Source: Epiperipatus broadwayi
Lineage: Eukaryota > Onychophora > Udeonychophora > Euonychophora > Peripatidae
NCBI GenBank assembly: GCA_028023455.1
Contig: JAQFVV010012394.1
Coordinates: 30,718,885 to 30,782,884, forward strand
Direction: 5' to 3'
DNA length: 64,000 nucleotides
Within the stretch, counting starts at the first letter, position 1. Each line of letters starts with the position of its first letter. The notes under the pieces were generated by a model that was not told the origin of the DNA, made no database searches, and saw only the letters and a list, made by a program, of their open reading frames with translations. Shown here piece by piece: positions 21,698 through 33,357 of the stretch. Both the position numbers and the translations under genes were made by a program.

Positions 21698-21819
21698 CCT
21701 TTTTATATCCAGTTTTCAGGACTTCTGCGCATGCTAGTACCATGCCTTTTTAATCTTATCCAGTCTTTATAAATTTTATGTAATAAAGTCTTTATTTTCT
21801 TCAAGTTTTCGGCCATCTT
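21698..21819 (-). promoter_or_regulatory. Candidate core promoter: TATA box, NRF-1-like and YY1-like sites
   Basis: On the minus strand, from far to near, these are AAGATGGCCG (YY1-like, 21810-21819), GCATGCGCAG (NRF-1-like, 21725-21734) and GGATATAAAAAGG (TATA box, 21698-21711). The predicted transcription start is about 21670, some 110 bases before the ATGATG of the exon ending at 21420. The three motifs in order, in a GC-richer patch, favour a real promoter, but each alone could be chance. Confidence 0.45.
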
Positions 21820-22084
21820 TAATTAATTTGAGTATTTCTACTTTCAGCTTATCTTTTTTTACTTGCTTTTGGAATTCTTTTGTTCTCTCCAATTACTGTT
21901 ATTACTAATCACATAAAAAAAAATAAGAAGAATAATTCAACCCTCATTGTACGTTTTTTTTTTTTAAAAAAAAATTACTCAACAAAATTTTAAATCCACT
22001 TTTATCTTTTAGTTTTTTTTTTACCCAATGCCAATATATTTGTAACGTATATAAATAAACGTTACAATATATATATATATATTC

Positions 22085-22635
22085 ATAATTTATCAATGCA
22101 AATAAGGAGAAGTGGAAAGAAATTGTAATGCTTTTGGTAGAGTAACTTAATATTAAAAAACTATATGCCTATATGTTTGAAAAGGAAGGTTTTTTTAAAG
22201 AATGTGTTTTATCAGCTCTTACTTATAGATCTGAGATTTAGACATTTAACAGAAGAGCAATGCAGAGACTTTAGACTCCTCAACAAATTATGGAGAGATA
22301 CATGTTAGGAATAAGAAGAAGATATCAAAATGAAATGCATGACTGAGAAAACAAACAGATATCACTGATGCCATTGAAAGAATCAAATCATTGAAGAGTG
22401 TGGGCTGGACATATTGCTAGAAGAGATAATAATAGATGGACAGTTGAAATCTTAAACCAGATTCCAAGTTATTGTAAAAGACCCAGAAAGAGATCACAAG
22501 TGAGACAGATGGATGAAATAAAGTGTGCTCTGGTCATATGGAGAGAAAATTTAAAGATGAGAGAAGATGGATTGAACATGGAGAGACTTCATCATGTAGT
22601 AGATCAATAATGGTTGAAAATGATGATGATTATAT
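22085..22635 (+). pseudogene. RTE1 LINE 3' end (thumb to tail)
   Basis: The plus strand starts near GTAATGCTTTTGGTAG (the SAFGR motif). It passes SALTYRS (from CVLPVLTYGSETW) and reaches WAGHIARRDNNRWTVEI, CKRPRKRSQVRQMDEI and the GGTTGAAAATGATGATGAT tail. Several stops and frame changes. It may be the right half of the 17420-17860 copy, interrupted by the intervening 4.2 kb. Alternatively it is a separate 5'-truncated copy. Confidence 0.85.
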
Positions 22636-22639
22636 ATAT

Positions 22640-23470
22640 TAGGTTTATTTATTCATAAGCCCCAAGGTCTTTCAAAAAAGGGTTGGGTTAGATAAATTTT
22701 AGCTATTTTCTAATTGAGTTTTTTGATAATAAAGATAAAGCAGAGATTGAATTAAATGTTGATATTAATAAACCACTTAGAATAACATTTTTATAACTCA
22801 TAAGAAAAATTAAACTTTAGCTCTTTAGATGCAAAATGAAGTTCACCATCTGATCCATTTAGTTGAGTCTGGGTTTGTTCCCCAAACTGTTACTATATAT
22901 TAGTTACTTATTCAGAATAATTTTATATCATTTAATAGAATATGTTTAATAACAATAAATTTATAATTTATATTTCATTTTATACATAGATGTCAGCTAT
23001 AATTCACTCAATGAATAATGGAGTGGAAAATTTTGTTACATTTGACAAAAAAAAGAGTAAATTTTTATTTTATTTGAAACTTTATTTTTTTTTTCAAGTA
23101 TATTTTTATTTATTTTAATCATATTTTTGTTAAATCATATTTTACATTTATTATGACTATTGTTTTTAAGGTTTAAAAACTCTCATAATGGGTTTTAAAA
23201 AGTTTTCAATAATCACATTAGGAAAGTCTCAATTTTTTTTTCCAATGTAATAACATTTTTTACAATTAATAACATTTTGTTACTTTTAGTAAGGTTAAAA
23301 ATTTTTAAATTTTAATTATTGTAAAAAAATTAATTTTACTAAAACTATTTAAATTGAAGGCTGCATATAGAAAAAATTACATTTAATATACTGTTCAAGT
23401 TAATATGAAAAGATAACAACACTAAAATAAGTTTTCAAAGCATCAAGCTAGCTTTCGGTAGATTGCTGCC
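22640..23470. other. AT-rich spacer
   Basis: No supported feature; homopolymer-rich. Confidence 0.5.
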
Positions 23471-23479
23471 AGAATTATA

Positions 23480-24190
23480 GGGAGCTGCATCATTAAAGAT
23501 ATATATATATATAATACAAAACCATAAAACAATACAATACTAGATAAAATCCAAATTTTACCAAAATTTGTACACAACCATGGTTTCATCTGCTAAACAA
23601 ATAGGCCTTCTCAAGTGAAAATCAAAATAAAGAAACAACATATATATATATATACTCTCAACAAACAAAACTTCCCATAATTCATTTTAAAAAACAACTT
23701 CTCTTTACATCAAAAGAAGTCTTCATAAGCTTGATAGCCTTAAATTCAAGAAGTTTATTATTAAAGTTTCCTTTAATCTTCTCATTAATTCATTCTTTTC
23801 ATAAAAAATAACCATTGTATTATCAAACAATAATTTATGACCTGCATTCAATTCATGAATATATAAAGCTGAGTTATGATACCTAAGTTTAACTATACTT
23901 ATATGAACTTTAATCCTTTCATTAAGGCTAAATTTACTCTGACCTATATATATATCTTACTACAAGGAATCTTATAAATAATATCAGGAATAGACTTACT
24001 ATCAATCGACTGTTTTGAACCATTCAGTAAAGAATTCAAATCAGAACCTTTCTTCCATGCAACCTTCATTCCTCCTAACAAATGACTATTCTTATAAACC
24101 CAATTATAAATTGATGACTTAAATGGTAAAGACATAAACTCTTTATCCTTACCAACCCAGATTGTATACAAAATCTGATGTCCTGCCCCA
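23480..24190 (-). pseudogene. Penelope-like element fragment with GIY-YIG endonuclease
   Basis: On the minus strand 24171-23944 encodes FKSSIYNWVYKNSHLL, then SIPDIIYKIPC (the GIY half). After a frame shift caused by an extra TA pair in a TATATATATA run, it gives IYIGQSKFSLNERIK (the YIG half with the conserved Arg). NSALYIHELNAGH and MVIFYEKNELMRRLKET follow, to a TGA at 23723. These are the GIY-YIG nuclease blocks of Penelope-like elements. The 3' untranslated part runs to about 23480. The RT portion is absent, so this is 5'-truncated. Apart from the TA slip the domain is well preserved. Confidence 0.8.
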
Positions 24191-24199
24191 GCCTGTAGC

Positions 24200-25185
24200 T
24201 CGGTGTATTACAGGGAATCTCATGCTACCTGATCAATGAGAGTCACCCAGGTCATGTATTTATATAATAAAGCTAAGTTAAATAGTGAATACAAATCAAT
24301 CTTTTTTGATGATGAGCTGATTATGGGACACATCTTTTCTTCCTCCAATGTTAGAACAATATGTGCAGAAAGAGACAATGGCAAAAAATAAATATAAAGA
24401 AGCCAGGGATATTGCAAGGGATCCTCATTCTATCAAATGAAAAAATTCCAATATCCCATTATTAAAAAAATGCAACATCTAATTTACATACCGGGTCTTA
24501 TTTACATATTTGTTTTTACCATTATTTATGTATAATTTTAATGGCAGTTCTATTTAGCACTATGATTCTGGCCGCAATATGCCGAAGGCTGGGTCACTGC
24601 TTTTAAGACTTTCTTATTAGTTTTATTCTATTAACTTGATGAGTACAAGTTTCGTAGAATTACATAATTTTATGAAAAGTGTATAACTATTGAGATTTGT
24701 TTAATATATTTTGTAAAAATTAAATCATTTGAATCTGTTAATATTATAGGTTTTTTTTTATTTATTTTTCCAAAAAAATGAAAATTACCTATTTTACATT
24801 ATATAATATGAAAAAAAAAAAACTTTAAACATGATAAGAATACATATAGAATGATAAAAGTTGTGAATCTTACATAAAAGTTTGTTAAACTAAAATTCAA
24901 ATCAATGCTAAAAACATAGATAACAATATGAATACTGGTGGCAACTTCAACATGACAAGTATATATCAAATGTATTTTCATGGCATATGATAAAATATAT
25001 ACTGACAAATCTAAACACATTATTTTTTATAAATAAATAATTTTTGACTTTCATTCTAATATAGACATTGTGGATTTAAAAGCGAAATAAATGCAATAAT
25101 AATATGACTCATTATTACTAAAAAATAATATAAAAATATGAAAAACTTAATCTGTCAAAATAGAATATGATCTTCAAAAAGGAAT
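24200..25185. other. AT-rich DNA, nothing firmly recognised
   Basis: 24200-24600 is moderately complex (CCCAGCCTGTAGCTCGG) and could be further Penelope sequence, but no motif could be read. The rest is AT-rich. Confidence 0.4.
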
Positions 25186-25189
25186 AATA

Positions 25190-25485
25190 GATTCTTAGAT
25201 AGTTAACATAGATCTTATGGTTACTGACATCGTTAAAAGAATTGAGACTGAAATGAAATCTGGCTGAACATATTGCTAAAAGAGACGATAAAAGATGGGC
25301 AGTTGTAATCTTAAACTGGATTCCAAAAGATTGTAAACGATATTGAAAGAGGTCACAAGTGAAATAGATGGATAAAATAAAGTGTTTTAGGGTGATATGT
25401 AAAAGAAAGATCAGAGAAGATGGATTAAACTTGGAGAGACGATCCTGCAATGGATCGATAATCATTGAAAATGATGACGATGATA
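25190..25485 (+). pseudogene. RTE1 LINE 3' end, 5'-truncated
   Basis: The plus strand has the TDIVKRI...WLNILLKETIKDG-type remnant of LTEKIKRLKxxWAGHIARR. The CKR...RSQVK and RWIKLGETIL segment follows, with a GATGACGATGATATA tail. Same family as 45159-48401. A minus-strand frame of about 157 codons over this stretch is a shadow. Confidence 0.85.
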
Positions 25486-26149
25486 TATATAAAATCTCCA
25501 AAATGAGAAACAAAAATAATGTATAATAATGATTATTTTTCTTTTTCTCAAAAAGAGAGATAAAAAGACACATGAAGATGATTCCACTCAATTCTTGGTT
25601 ATGAATAAATTAAATTACGAGATTATATCTAATAAGAGAATTATACATAATAATATTATTAATAATAATTATTATTGCTATAGCCACATCTCTTCTTCTA
25701 ATTTTTACCTATTTTACTTTTTTTTAAAAATTAAAACAATTTATTCGATAATTATAATAATTACAAGATTAAGTACAAACAAGTAATTATTAAGTTAATG
25801 TGTATTTCTTTTTCATTACTCGCTTATCTGATTTTGTAAAGAGGATGTGTTTTAAACTGCAAAACTAATTATCAACTCATTTTAAGATTAATTAAACTAT
25901 AAATTCATATGATTTTACATAAGTTAGTTACTATTTATAAAATTCATTGTCATATATTTGAATATTTGAAGACAGAAAATATATTACTATTTTTATTTTT
26001 GTTATTCACAAACAACACTAAACTCCATTTTATTATAGGATTTTATGAGATACCTTGATCTATAAACTTTAATTGACCCTTTTGTAGCTTACCTGTAGTA
26101 TGGTTTTGTATTCAGCTAATAGTAAAAATTGAAATTAATATATACATAT

Positions 26150-26475
26150 ATATTTAATTAGGAAAGATTTGAACCCACTTTTTAAACTTCCTACATGTAT
26201 TCACTCCATCTTATACAACTGATACACATTACTACATACATGTGAAAAAGATAAATGATCTCCAATATACATATTTTGTACTGAACCAGCACTCATCAGG
26301 TGGTCCAGATCATCATCTCCCCCACACATTTAATCAGTGCTCAGTTTATATTAAGATGGAAAATCTTCTTAATTTAATGAACAGGCTTCAATATTTTTGA
26401 TCCTCCAACTTTTCAGCCATCCATATCATTGAAAATCTGATAATGAAATGCTTAAAGCCCTTATTGATGCCAATA
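26150..26475 (-). repeat. Hammerhead-bearing repeat (HHrep), copy C
   Basis: Full-length relative of copy A. It starts with GAAAGATTTGAACCCAC (box-B-like), then CCATCTTATACAACTGATAC, the ribozyme, AATCAGTGCTCAGTTTATAT and AACAGGCTTCAATAT. It ends with CATATCATTGAAAATC. A TA microsatellite abuts the box-B side. Confidence 0.78.
26257..26311 (-). ncRNA. Hammerhead ribozyme-like motif, copy C
   Basis: On the minus strand: distal stem I GATCT/AGATC, a GGA internal bulge, proximal stem I CCA/TGG, intact core CTGATGA, stem II GTGCT-GGTTC-AGTAC, then AAAA instead of GAAA. ATAT/GTAT follows for stem III, then the TA site. One core base (G12 to A) is lost, which should abolish cleavage. The bulged stem I is where natural hammerheads make loop-loop contacts. 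Confidence 0.72.
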
Positions 26476-27254
26476 TTGTTGTCATACCTATGCTATCTTT
26501 GAGGCACTCTAACTCCTCACATACAAGACATTAATATGTCCATTTAAATACACAAAAAATGCTGCACAGAATACAGGCTGAATGTGTGATATATTTAAAT
26601 ACAAGTCTTCATCAAAAATTCTGCTTGGTGGAGTAAGTTAAAACTCTAAACTTTTGATTGGTCCATTACAGAATCAACACTAAAAATATATTCATCTTTT
26701 AATATTATATTTGTTTTAGTTTCATTTGTAAAAAGCAAATTAATAATTTGTCAGAATATGAAAGTGAATGAAAGTTTTTTCAAAAATAAATTTATATTTG
26801 TAATTATAAAAATATTTTATAGCAGATAACCTAAAATGAACCTATTAGAAAATGTTGTGTACATCATTGATTTTCTTTCTCAATTTACGTTCATGTAAAA
26901 GCAAATAATTTTAAGTAAAATCTTGACTATTTTTTTAAAATAATTTTATTTTCAGCATATTTTATGAAAATAATTTATAATATTTTATCAAAATAATTTA
27001 TAATATGTAAAAAAAAATACTAAAAAAATACTCTTAAATAATCATTTGCATTTTGAAAATCAAAACAAAGAAGTAGGAGCAGTGAAAATTGTTGACAAGT
27101 GCTCCCTTTTGTTCAATATAAGCAAAATAATTCTAGAGAGGGCAGCATCTTACAGCACTTTTTAAGCTTTAAATTTGCTATGATAATGTAAAAATTGCCA
27201 GTTTTAGAGCGAGTTAAAGCCATGTTCATCAAGAGATGAACAATGACAGTTAAC

Positions 27255-27480
27255 AGGTTAATGTAATTTAAAAGGGATTTGAACTCAGGTGACAGAGGTG
27301 ACTTTCAAGCTCTCTGTACCTATCCATTCCATCTTATAACCTGATACACATGATCCCATGCATGGGGAAAAAAGATCTTCAATATAATGTATTTCATGCA
27401 GAACCACCACTCAATCTGGACCAGTCATTATCTTCCCCATACATATAATCAGTGCTCAGTTTACAGTAAGATAGCAAATT
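27255..27480 (-). repeat. Hammerhead-bearing repeat (HHrep), copy D
   Basis: Begins GGGATTTGAACTCAGGTGAC and then CCATTCCATCTTATAACCTG. The degenerate ribozyme segment follows, then ATAATCAGTGCTCAGTTTAC. Truncated before the CAGGCTTCAAT block. R3 repeat sequence follows directly. Confidence 0.7.
27374..27424 (-). ncRNA. Hammerhead ribozyme-like motif, copy D (degenerate)
   Basis: On the minus strand CCAGATTGA stands where CCAACTGATGA is expected. GTGGTGGTTCTGCAT forms only a weak stem II. GAAATAC is intact, and ATTATATTGAAGATC ends the motif. Recognisable by descent, not expected to be active. Confidence 0.5.
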
Positions 27481-27489
27481 AAAAAAAAA

Positions 27490-27960
27490 TAAATGGCAGT
27501 ATAGAATCTAATGTAAAAGGCTTTTATTGAGTTTTTCTATTCTCATTCAAATCTTGGAAAAGAAAATCCTATATTTTCCATTGTATGTTTGAGCATTTAT
27601 GACTATTTTTGCAAAATATTTATGAAATACTTGTTTTTTAGTAAGTATGTAATATTAAAATTCAGATTTTGTTTGAAAACATCAAAGGAAATGTAATAAA
27701 ATAAAACAGGAAATTGCAAATGGCTAGAAAAGGAATGCTTCTATAATTATGATAAGTGTTATATTTTATCATTTTTAAAATAATTATAAGTGGAATTTTA
27801 AATTTTGAAACATAGTTTAATTGCTTTATACATTCTTTCAAAAAATTTCATTTCAAATACATTTTTTATCAGAAATTGCAAAATAACAAGAGCTCCTGTT
27901 CTGATCACATAATTTAGTTTGATACCTTTTTTTATATTTGCAAAGTTGAAATATTATTTT
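27490..27960 (+). repeat. AT-rich dispersed repeat R3, copy 2
   Basis: Shares CCTATATTTTCCATTGTATG, TTATGACTATTTTTGC, GAATTTTAAATTTTGAAAC and GCAAAATAACAAGAGC-type blocks with 4600-4720, 6990-7150 and, inverted, 51640-52130. Unrecognised family. Confidence 0.5.
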
Positions 27961-28199
27961 TAAAAATGATTTTTATTTTTTACTCTTATATTTTTAAGAA
28001 ATAATTTAAAAATTATAAAAGTATAATTCACAATATAGATTTATTCTTCAAAATAAAAAATTGTAAATTTAACACAACTTGTCAATTGTGATTGTCAAAT
28101 ATTATGACATTTTGCAATCATTTGCAGTTGAGTTTAAGAAAAGATTAAAGAGAATTAGAATTAATAGACATTTTTCGTCAGAAATCCTAAGTTTTAATT

Positions 28200-28325
28200 T
28201 GTTCAGCCTGATTTAGGGTAGTGGTAGAATAGAATCTATAGCATAAAATTCACATAATCATGAACTAGTTCTAATACTTACAGTGCTTAAACTTTTAATG
28301 AACTTCTGAGCAATAAACTATATGA
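28200..28325 (+). repeat. SINE-like tail (family S1)
   Basis: TTAAACTTTTAATGAACTTC followed by TGAGCAATAAACTATATG matches the S1 tail. The upstream head is diverged. Confidence 0.45.
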
Positions 28326-28329
28326 TAAT

Positions 28330-31300
28330 ATTAGCTCAAAATAAGCAAGTTCTGAAATTAATACCAATTAGACTTGATAATATTAGGTTTTGAAGTAGTT
28401 GGGTAAGATAATTATTTTTAGAATAGTTGACCTACAATTTTTGTGAGTCTATCTATTATTCATTAAAATTATTATTTTATTGTAAGCATTTGACAAAAAA
28501 TATTTCTTTAATTTTGAACTACAATCTGTAGAAATATTTAGAAAGAATAGGTTAATAGAAAAAAATGTGTTAATTGCATTTATTACATTCCTGAATGCCA
28601 TAAGTATGATTGGGATGTGATATCCCATTTATAATGTGTTAGCAAAAAATATCATGAAATATTACATGATAACATTAGATTAATTAAAAACCAAATAATA
28701 TTATCACAATTTTGAATTGATTGGTTTCATTTTAACATTAGTGATTCTATATTTTATTTATTATTTATTCTTACAGATGGCAGCACTAATTAAAATATAA
28801 AAAATCATTTAAGCTTACATTCTATTTCTAGAAATATGGCAGTCATTGATTACACTATATTATAAAAGAAAGGATAAGTATTTTTATACAGTTCTATAGC
28901 CATTTAAATTTAAAATTTATCTTCATAATTTGATACATAATATAATTATAAAAAATAAAATATAATATATATAATATTAAAACTAGGTTTTTCAGTGTAT
29001 CTAAACTTATGCAAAATTTTTATTGTTTTCTCAATAAAAATCAAATTGTATGTTGTTTTTTAAATTTCACATAATAAATTTATTTTTTTAAAAAATACTT
29101 TCATTAAATTAGGTATGCTGAAAATGTTTAATCTTCAATACCTACAAGCATTATCACATGTCATTAATATTCAAATGTCTTAATTTTATATCATTTTTTA
29201 AATTTAACAAGTGTCATATACATTTTACACCTCTCTCTTTTGATTTAGTGATATCTCATACTGCCTGTAGTCTAAACAACTGTACATTTTTTAACACTTT
29301 TTAAATTATCTTTTTTTCTACTTTTTAAAACAAATATTATAAAACTTATTGTAACTAATGGCAACAATACTAAAAAGCAAATTTATTTCCTCATAATAAC
29401 TTTATAAGAAAGCAATCAAATGGGGCCAGTTAAACAAAAGTAATTTTATTTCTTAATTTTTGTTATTCTATGGCTATATTATTAATATTTTTAGAAATAT
29501 TTTAATGAATATTGTAAATAATGTTTATAAAAGAAATCAAAATTCAAGTAATATTTATATAAAACATATATTCTTCTTAGGAATTGTATACAATACAACT
29601 TGAAGCATTTGCATGACAAAATGATGAATATGCAGTAAAGTAATTTTATTTTTTCACAAACACTTTTCAAAACAAAGATTATATGTATATAAACTCTAAA
29701 AATGTAAATATTAAAAGCTAAAAGCTAAACTATAAGCAAAGTAATTTTAAAAGTAAAAATTTTCTTAATCAATTAGTTTTACTGCCAAAAGATTATTTTC
29801 AAGCGCAAAGAAAAATAAACACAATAACAAATGTGTATTAACTAATTTCCCACTAATTCTCAATTATACCCTAATAATCTTTAATATATATATATATATA
29901 TCAAATCAGGTAAAAAAATAAATATAATAAATAAAAAAAATTGGAATAAACTCTGCAATATTTAAAATACCAATATTTAAAAATAAATAATAGCTATAGT
30001 TATTTTACAGCGTGTACATTATTTTGATTGGCATTTAATAGTTAACATTTTAAAAAATAAATTTATTGGAATCATACAATATTAACAATCCTATGTGAAC
30101 GTGATAAGTTATCCGATATTAAAATTTATGGTAATGAATTATTAAATGTAGAATATAATAGGAAAAATATTTTTTATACATTATATGAATCACATAGATC
30201 AGAGGGGAAAAATATATTGAAAACATGGATTTCATTACTATATAAATAAGTGTAGTTTGATAACATCATTGGTTTCTTCTCCATTTAATATTGCATTTAG
30301 TGTTGGAACAAATGGAAAAAAGGACTGCTGATTAACTTGACAAATATAATATTATGGATAAAATGATGGGCCAAAATGATCTTTATATTGGAGACTCAAA
30401 ATTTGCATTGAATAAGACAATTCATGAACATGGACTTTTATGTAATACATTATGATAATCTGTGAACAAATTTAAATCTGTATTTGTGAACATTCAGTTA
30501 TTTGTAATAGAAGTCTTTACTTTGACAGTTTTTATTTTACATATAGAAAATGATTTTAAAAAAATCAAAGAAATATATATATATATATATTCACGACTGT
30601 CAATTGATTAGATAAACAATATAATTGTGTTATTATACATAAATTATGAAAAGATTCACATGAGAACATTAACATATAACTTTAATGAGATTTAATTTTT
30701 AAAATTTTAACTGTTAAATGTTATTCAGTGTGGGATACATGATATAAGCTGAATATAAATATTATTTATTTTTATATATTGGTATTTTGAATATTGTAGA
30801 ATTTATTCTAGAGTTTTTGTTTATAATTATGAAAAATTAAACTTTTATAATGAACCATGATTTATATCTAAACGATTAAGTTAAAACCAAAAAGAATTTT
30901 TATAAATAAATAACTATCTAAAGTGGCATTACTTTTAAAATTTATGTGCAGTATTATTTTATATAAAACCCTAAGTAAGATACATTTCTTTCTTTTATAT
31001 TACCAAAATCACCCTTTTCTTTATTTTGCTGTAATATCCTACATAAATACAATTTATCCAAACCAATTCGAATACTTTTTAGCAAAACTCTTTATTTGCA
31101 CATATATACATACACCTACATTTTGACTGTCCTGCAGTCTTCTCTTAAACAAGCACTTTTTAAGACATTAAACTTTTTCTTTTATGTTATATTTTAAATT
31201 TTTTTCTGTAAATTATTTTATTAATATATTTCTATTCTTGTAATTATTACTTGCTTAAATATTACTTTAATTATACTTTAATAAAATGTATTTGTATTAA

Positions 31301-31400
31301 AAACCATTAGTAATTACAGTCTATGCTAATGTTAATAAATTTAATGCTTTCCCAAACTAAATAATAAAATTAAAATTAAATTGCAAATTTAAATTGTTAT
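28330..31400. other. Very AT-rich DNA without recognised features
   Basis: Long runs of A and T and TA microsatellites (29885, 30575). Only chance ORFs of up to about 67 codons. No repeat family found elsewhere in the window was matched. Confidence 0.55.
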
Positions 31401-31404
31401 ATAT

Positions 31405-32570
31405 TGTAACTGTCTAGTTTGTACATTCACGTAACAGAATTCAGAGTCCAAGCAAAAGAGACCGAAGCTGAACAGTCTAGGATTGTGACATCCTGAGTCT
31501 GACCATACTTCAACTCGTAAGCCAGTACTCCAAGACTCAAGTCCCTTCAAATGACCACCTTGAAATTACACGTAGCATACTCCTTTGTTCGCGGCCGACA
31601 TAGGTCAGGGAGAAACAATGAGACTCATAATTAAATTACTAATTGATCAAATAGCTAACTTAATGGAGACCTTTAATAAAGCATATATTCTATAACTTAA
31701 TATTAATAATGAGAATTGGACTGAATAATGAAACTGAGAGTGGACTAGGTTAATTTACTAAAGTTTTAATTTCTCTAATCATAAGTTTTATCCAAAATAT
31801 ATATCACAAATTTTAACATGTAAAAATGCACGCAGGCAGTTAATGGCTGAAGAGTTTTAGATATGCTTTTCGGACAGATTCTTTGATAAGATTAATAAAT
31901 AAATTTACATTTAAGTAGGATGAACACCACAGTTATTTATCTTACTAAATTCATAAAAGCCATAGATTGCTTTGATGTGTTACAATTTGAATGCAATTGT
32001 TTTACGGATTTATATATATATAATAAATGCATGCAGGCATTTAAATAAATCACTTATCACTACACCATGTCTATAGTGTAACATATGCAGACTCCTCTTA
32101 ATGTGTGGCTGACTACTAGTAATTAAACTAAACCTTGGTCAATACATATGGTAGACGTTCTCGTCTGTTTATCCTAAAATGGGCTACAATAACTTAGATT
32201 GACTGGGCTTTTAAGAATATCTCAGACAATTGCTGAAAGAACTAAAATATGGAGGTACAGTTGGCTGCTCTGGATGTACTAATGCACTATAGCACCAGAA
32301 ATACAATAATAAATTCTCTCTGTGGATGGATTGGTAGATCAAGGGTTTCTGCGACCCACGCCGGTACCCTGAAACCGATCGTTAAGCTGCATGAAAAAGG
32401 AACAAATAGTTCAAGAAAGGTGGGGGACTTACATGCTAACCTGGCCTTAAACTCAGGCTTCACAACTGCTCTACCCTATGAGAAGGAAGATGTGCTGGCT
32501 TAACCGAGGCTCCATCTTAAAAATGTAAATATACGTGGCAGCAAAACGAGAAAAATATTAAAGTGAATGA
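31405..32570. other. GC-richer island of unknown nature
   Basis: 31430-31620 and 32230-32540 have clearly higher G+C and CpG (TTCGCGGCCGACATAGG, ACCCACGCCGGTACCC, CCGATCGTTAAGC) than the flanks. The island could be a host gene portion or a solitary LTR or other element. I found no LTR duplicate, primer-binding site or protein motif. Confidence 0.4.
32249..32503 (+). CDS. Possible 84-codon ORF of unknown function
   Basis: ATG to TAA (ATGGAGGTACAG...GTGCTGGCTTAA) with balanced amino-acid composition (MEVQLAALDVLMHYSTRN, SATHAGTLKPIVKLHEKG, GFTTALPYEKEDVLA). This is unlike the low-complexity frames elsewhere. It sits in the GC-richer island. No domain, signal peptide or membrane segment is evident and I recognise no family. 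It may be a chance frame in a higher-GC patch. Confidence 0.25.
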   Translation: MEVQLAALDVLMHYSTRNTIINSLCGWIGRSRVSATHAGTLKPIVKLHEKGTNSSRKVGDLHANLALNSGFTTALPYEKEDVLA

Positions 32571-33357
32571 ATCACATCCACCAAGCAAAGAATTTTATAA
32601 AATTTAATATTCTATAGGCAAGAACAATAGCTTATTAGCTTAATCAAATAGAAGCCAACTCTTAGGTAGCATGATAAAATATATGCTATAGACTGGAATA
32701 ATTACAGATAATCTTTGCTGTTCCAGCTCAATCTAATTTGTTATTGATCAAATGACTAGTATTTAAAAAGGAGGAAAAGTATACTTGAAGGGGTTTAATA
32801 AATAACTTAAATAGCAAATATACTTATAAATATTTATCAAGGTTAGTTTATTCCTTAGTATTTAAAAATTAATATCTCACTAAAACAAGCCACATGGCAA
32901 AATTTACAATCAAACAATTATAAAAAAAAAAAAAATAATAACGAGCGAGTCGTTACTATTTTTTTAAGAGGATTTTGAAACAGCGCATAGAAATGAAACT
33001 ATAGATAATTACATGAAGAGGTTTTAATTAATCTCTTCTTGAAATATTAAAATTAAGTATTCGCTGTTTCGAAGCATCAGCATATCATAAAATAAATATA
33101 ATACATTATTAAAACTATGTGATAAAAAAAATAACTAGAGACATGACTGCAGTGATAGTTTAAAATAGAAACAATTAGTTAATTTCTTAAAGAGATTTTA
33201 AAATCAAGTGGATCATTTACAGATTTTAAAACAATAAAAGAAAAGCTTTAACATTAAAAAAATATATATTGAGTGGTTAGTTAGCTTACTAGAATTTAAA
33301 AGGTAGTATGAAATTATACAGAAAATATACAGAGCTCTGCAGTTTAAAATGATTTAC

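Noticed and set aside
25118-25591. 157-codon minus-strand frame
   Set aside because: It is the antisense of a plus-strand RTE1 3' end, and its middle part (IIDPLQDRLSKFNPS) is the reverse reading seen at every RTE1 tail.
32150-32200. Resemblance of the minus strand (GACGAGAACGTCTACC) to the mitochondrial large rRNA GACGAGAAGACCC motif
   Set aside because: The surrounding sequence does not follow the rRNA, so a mitochondrial insertion is not supported.
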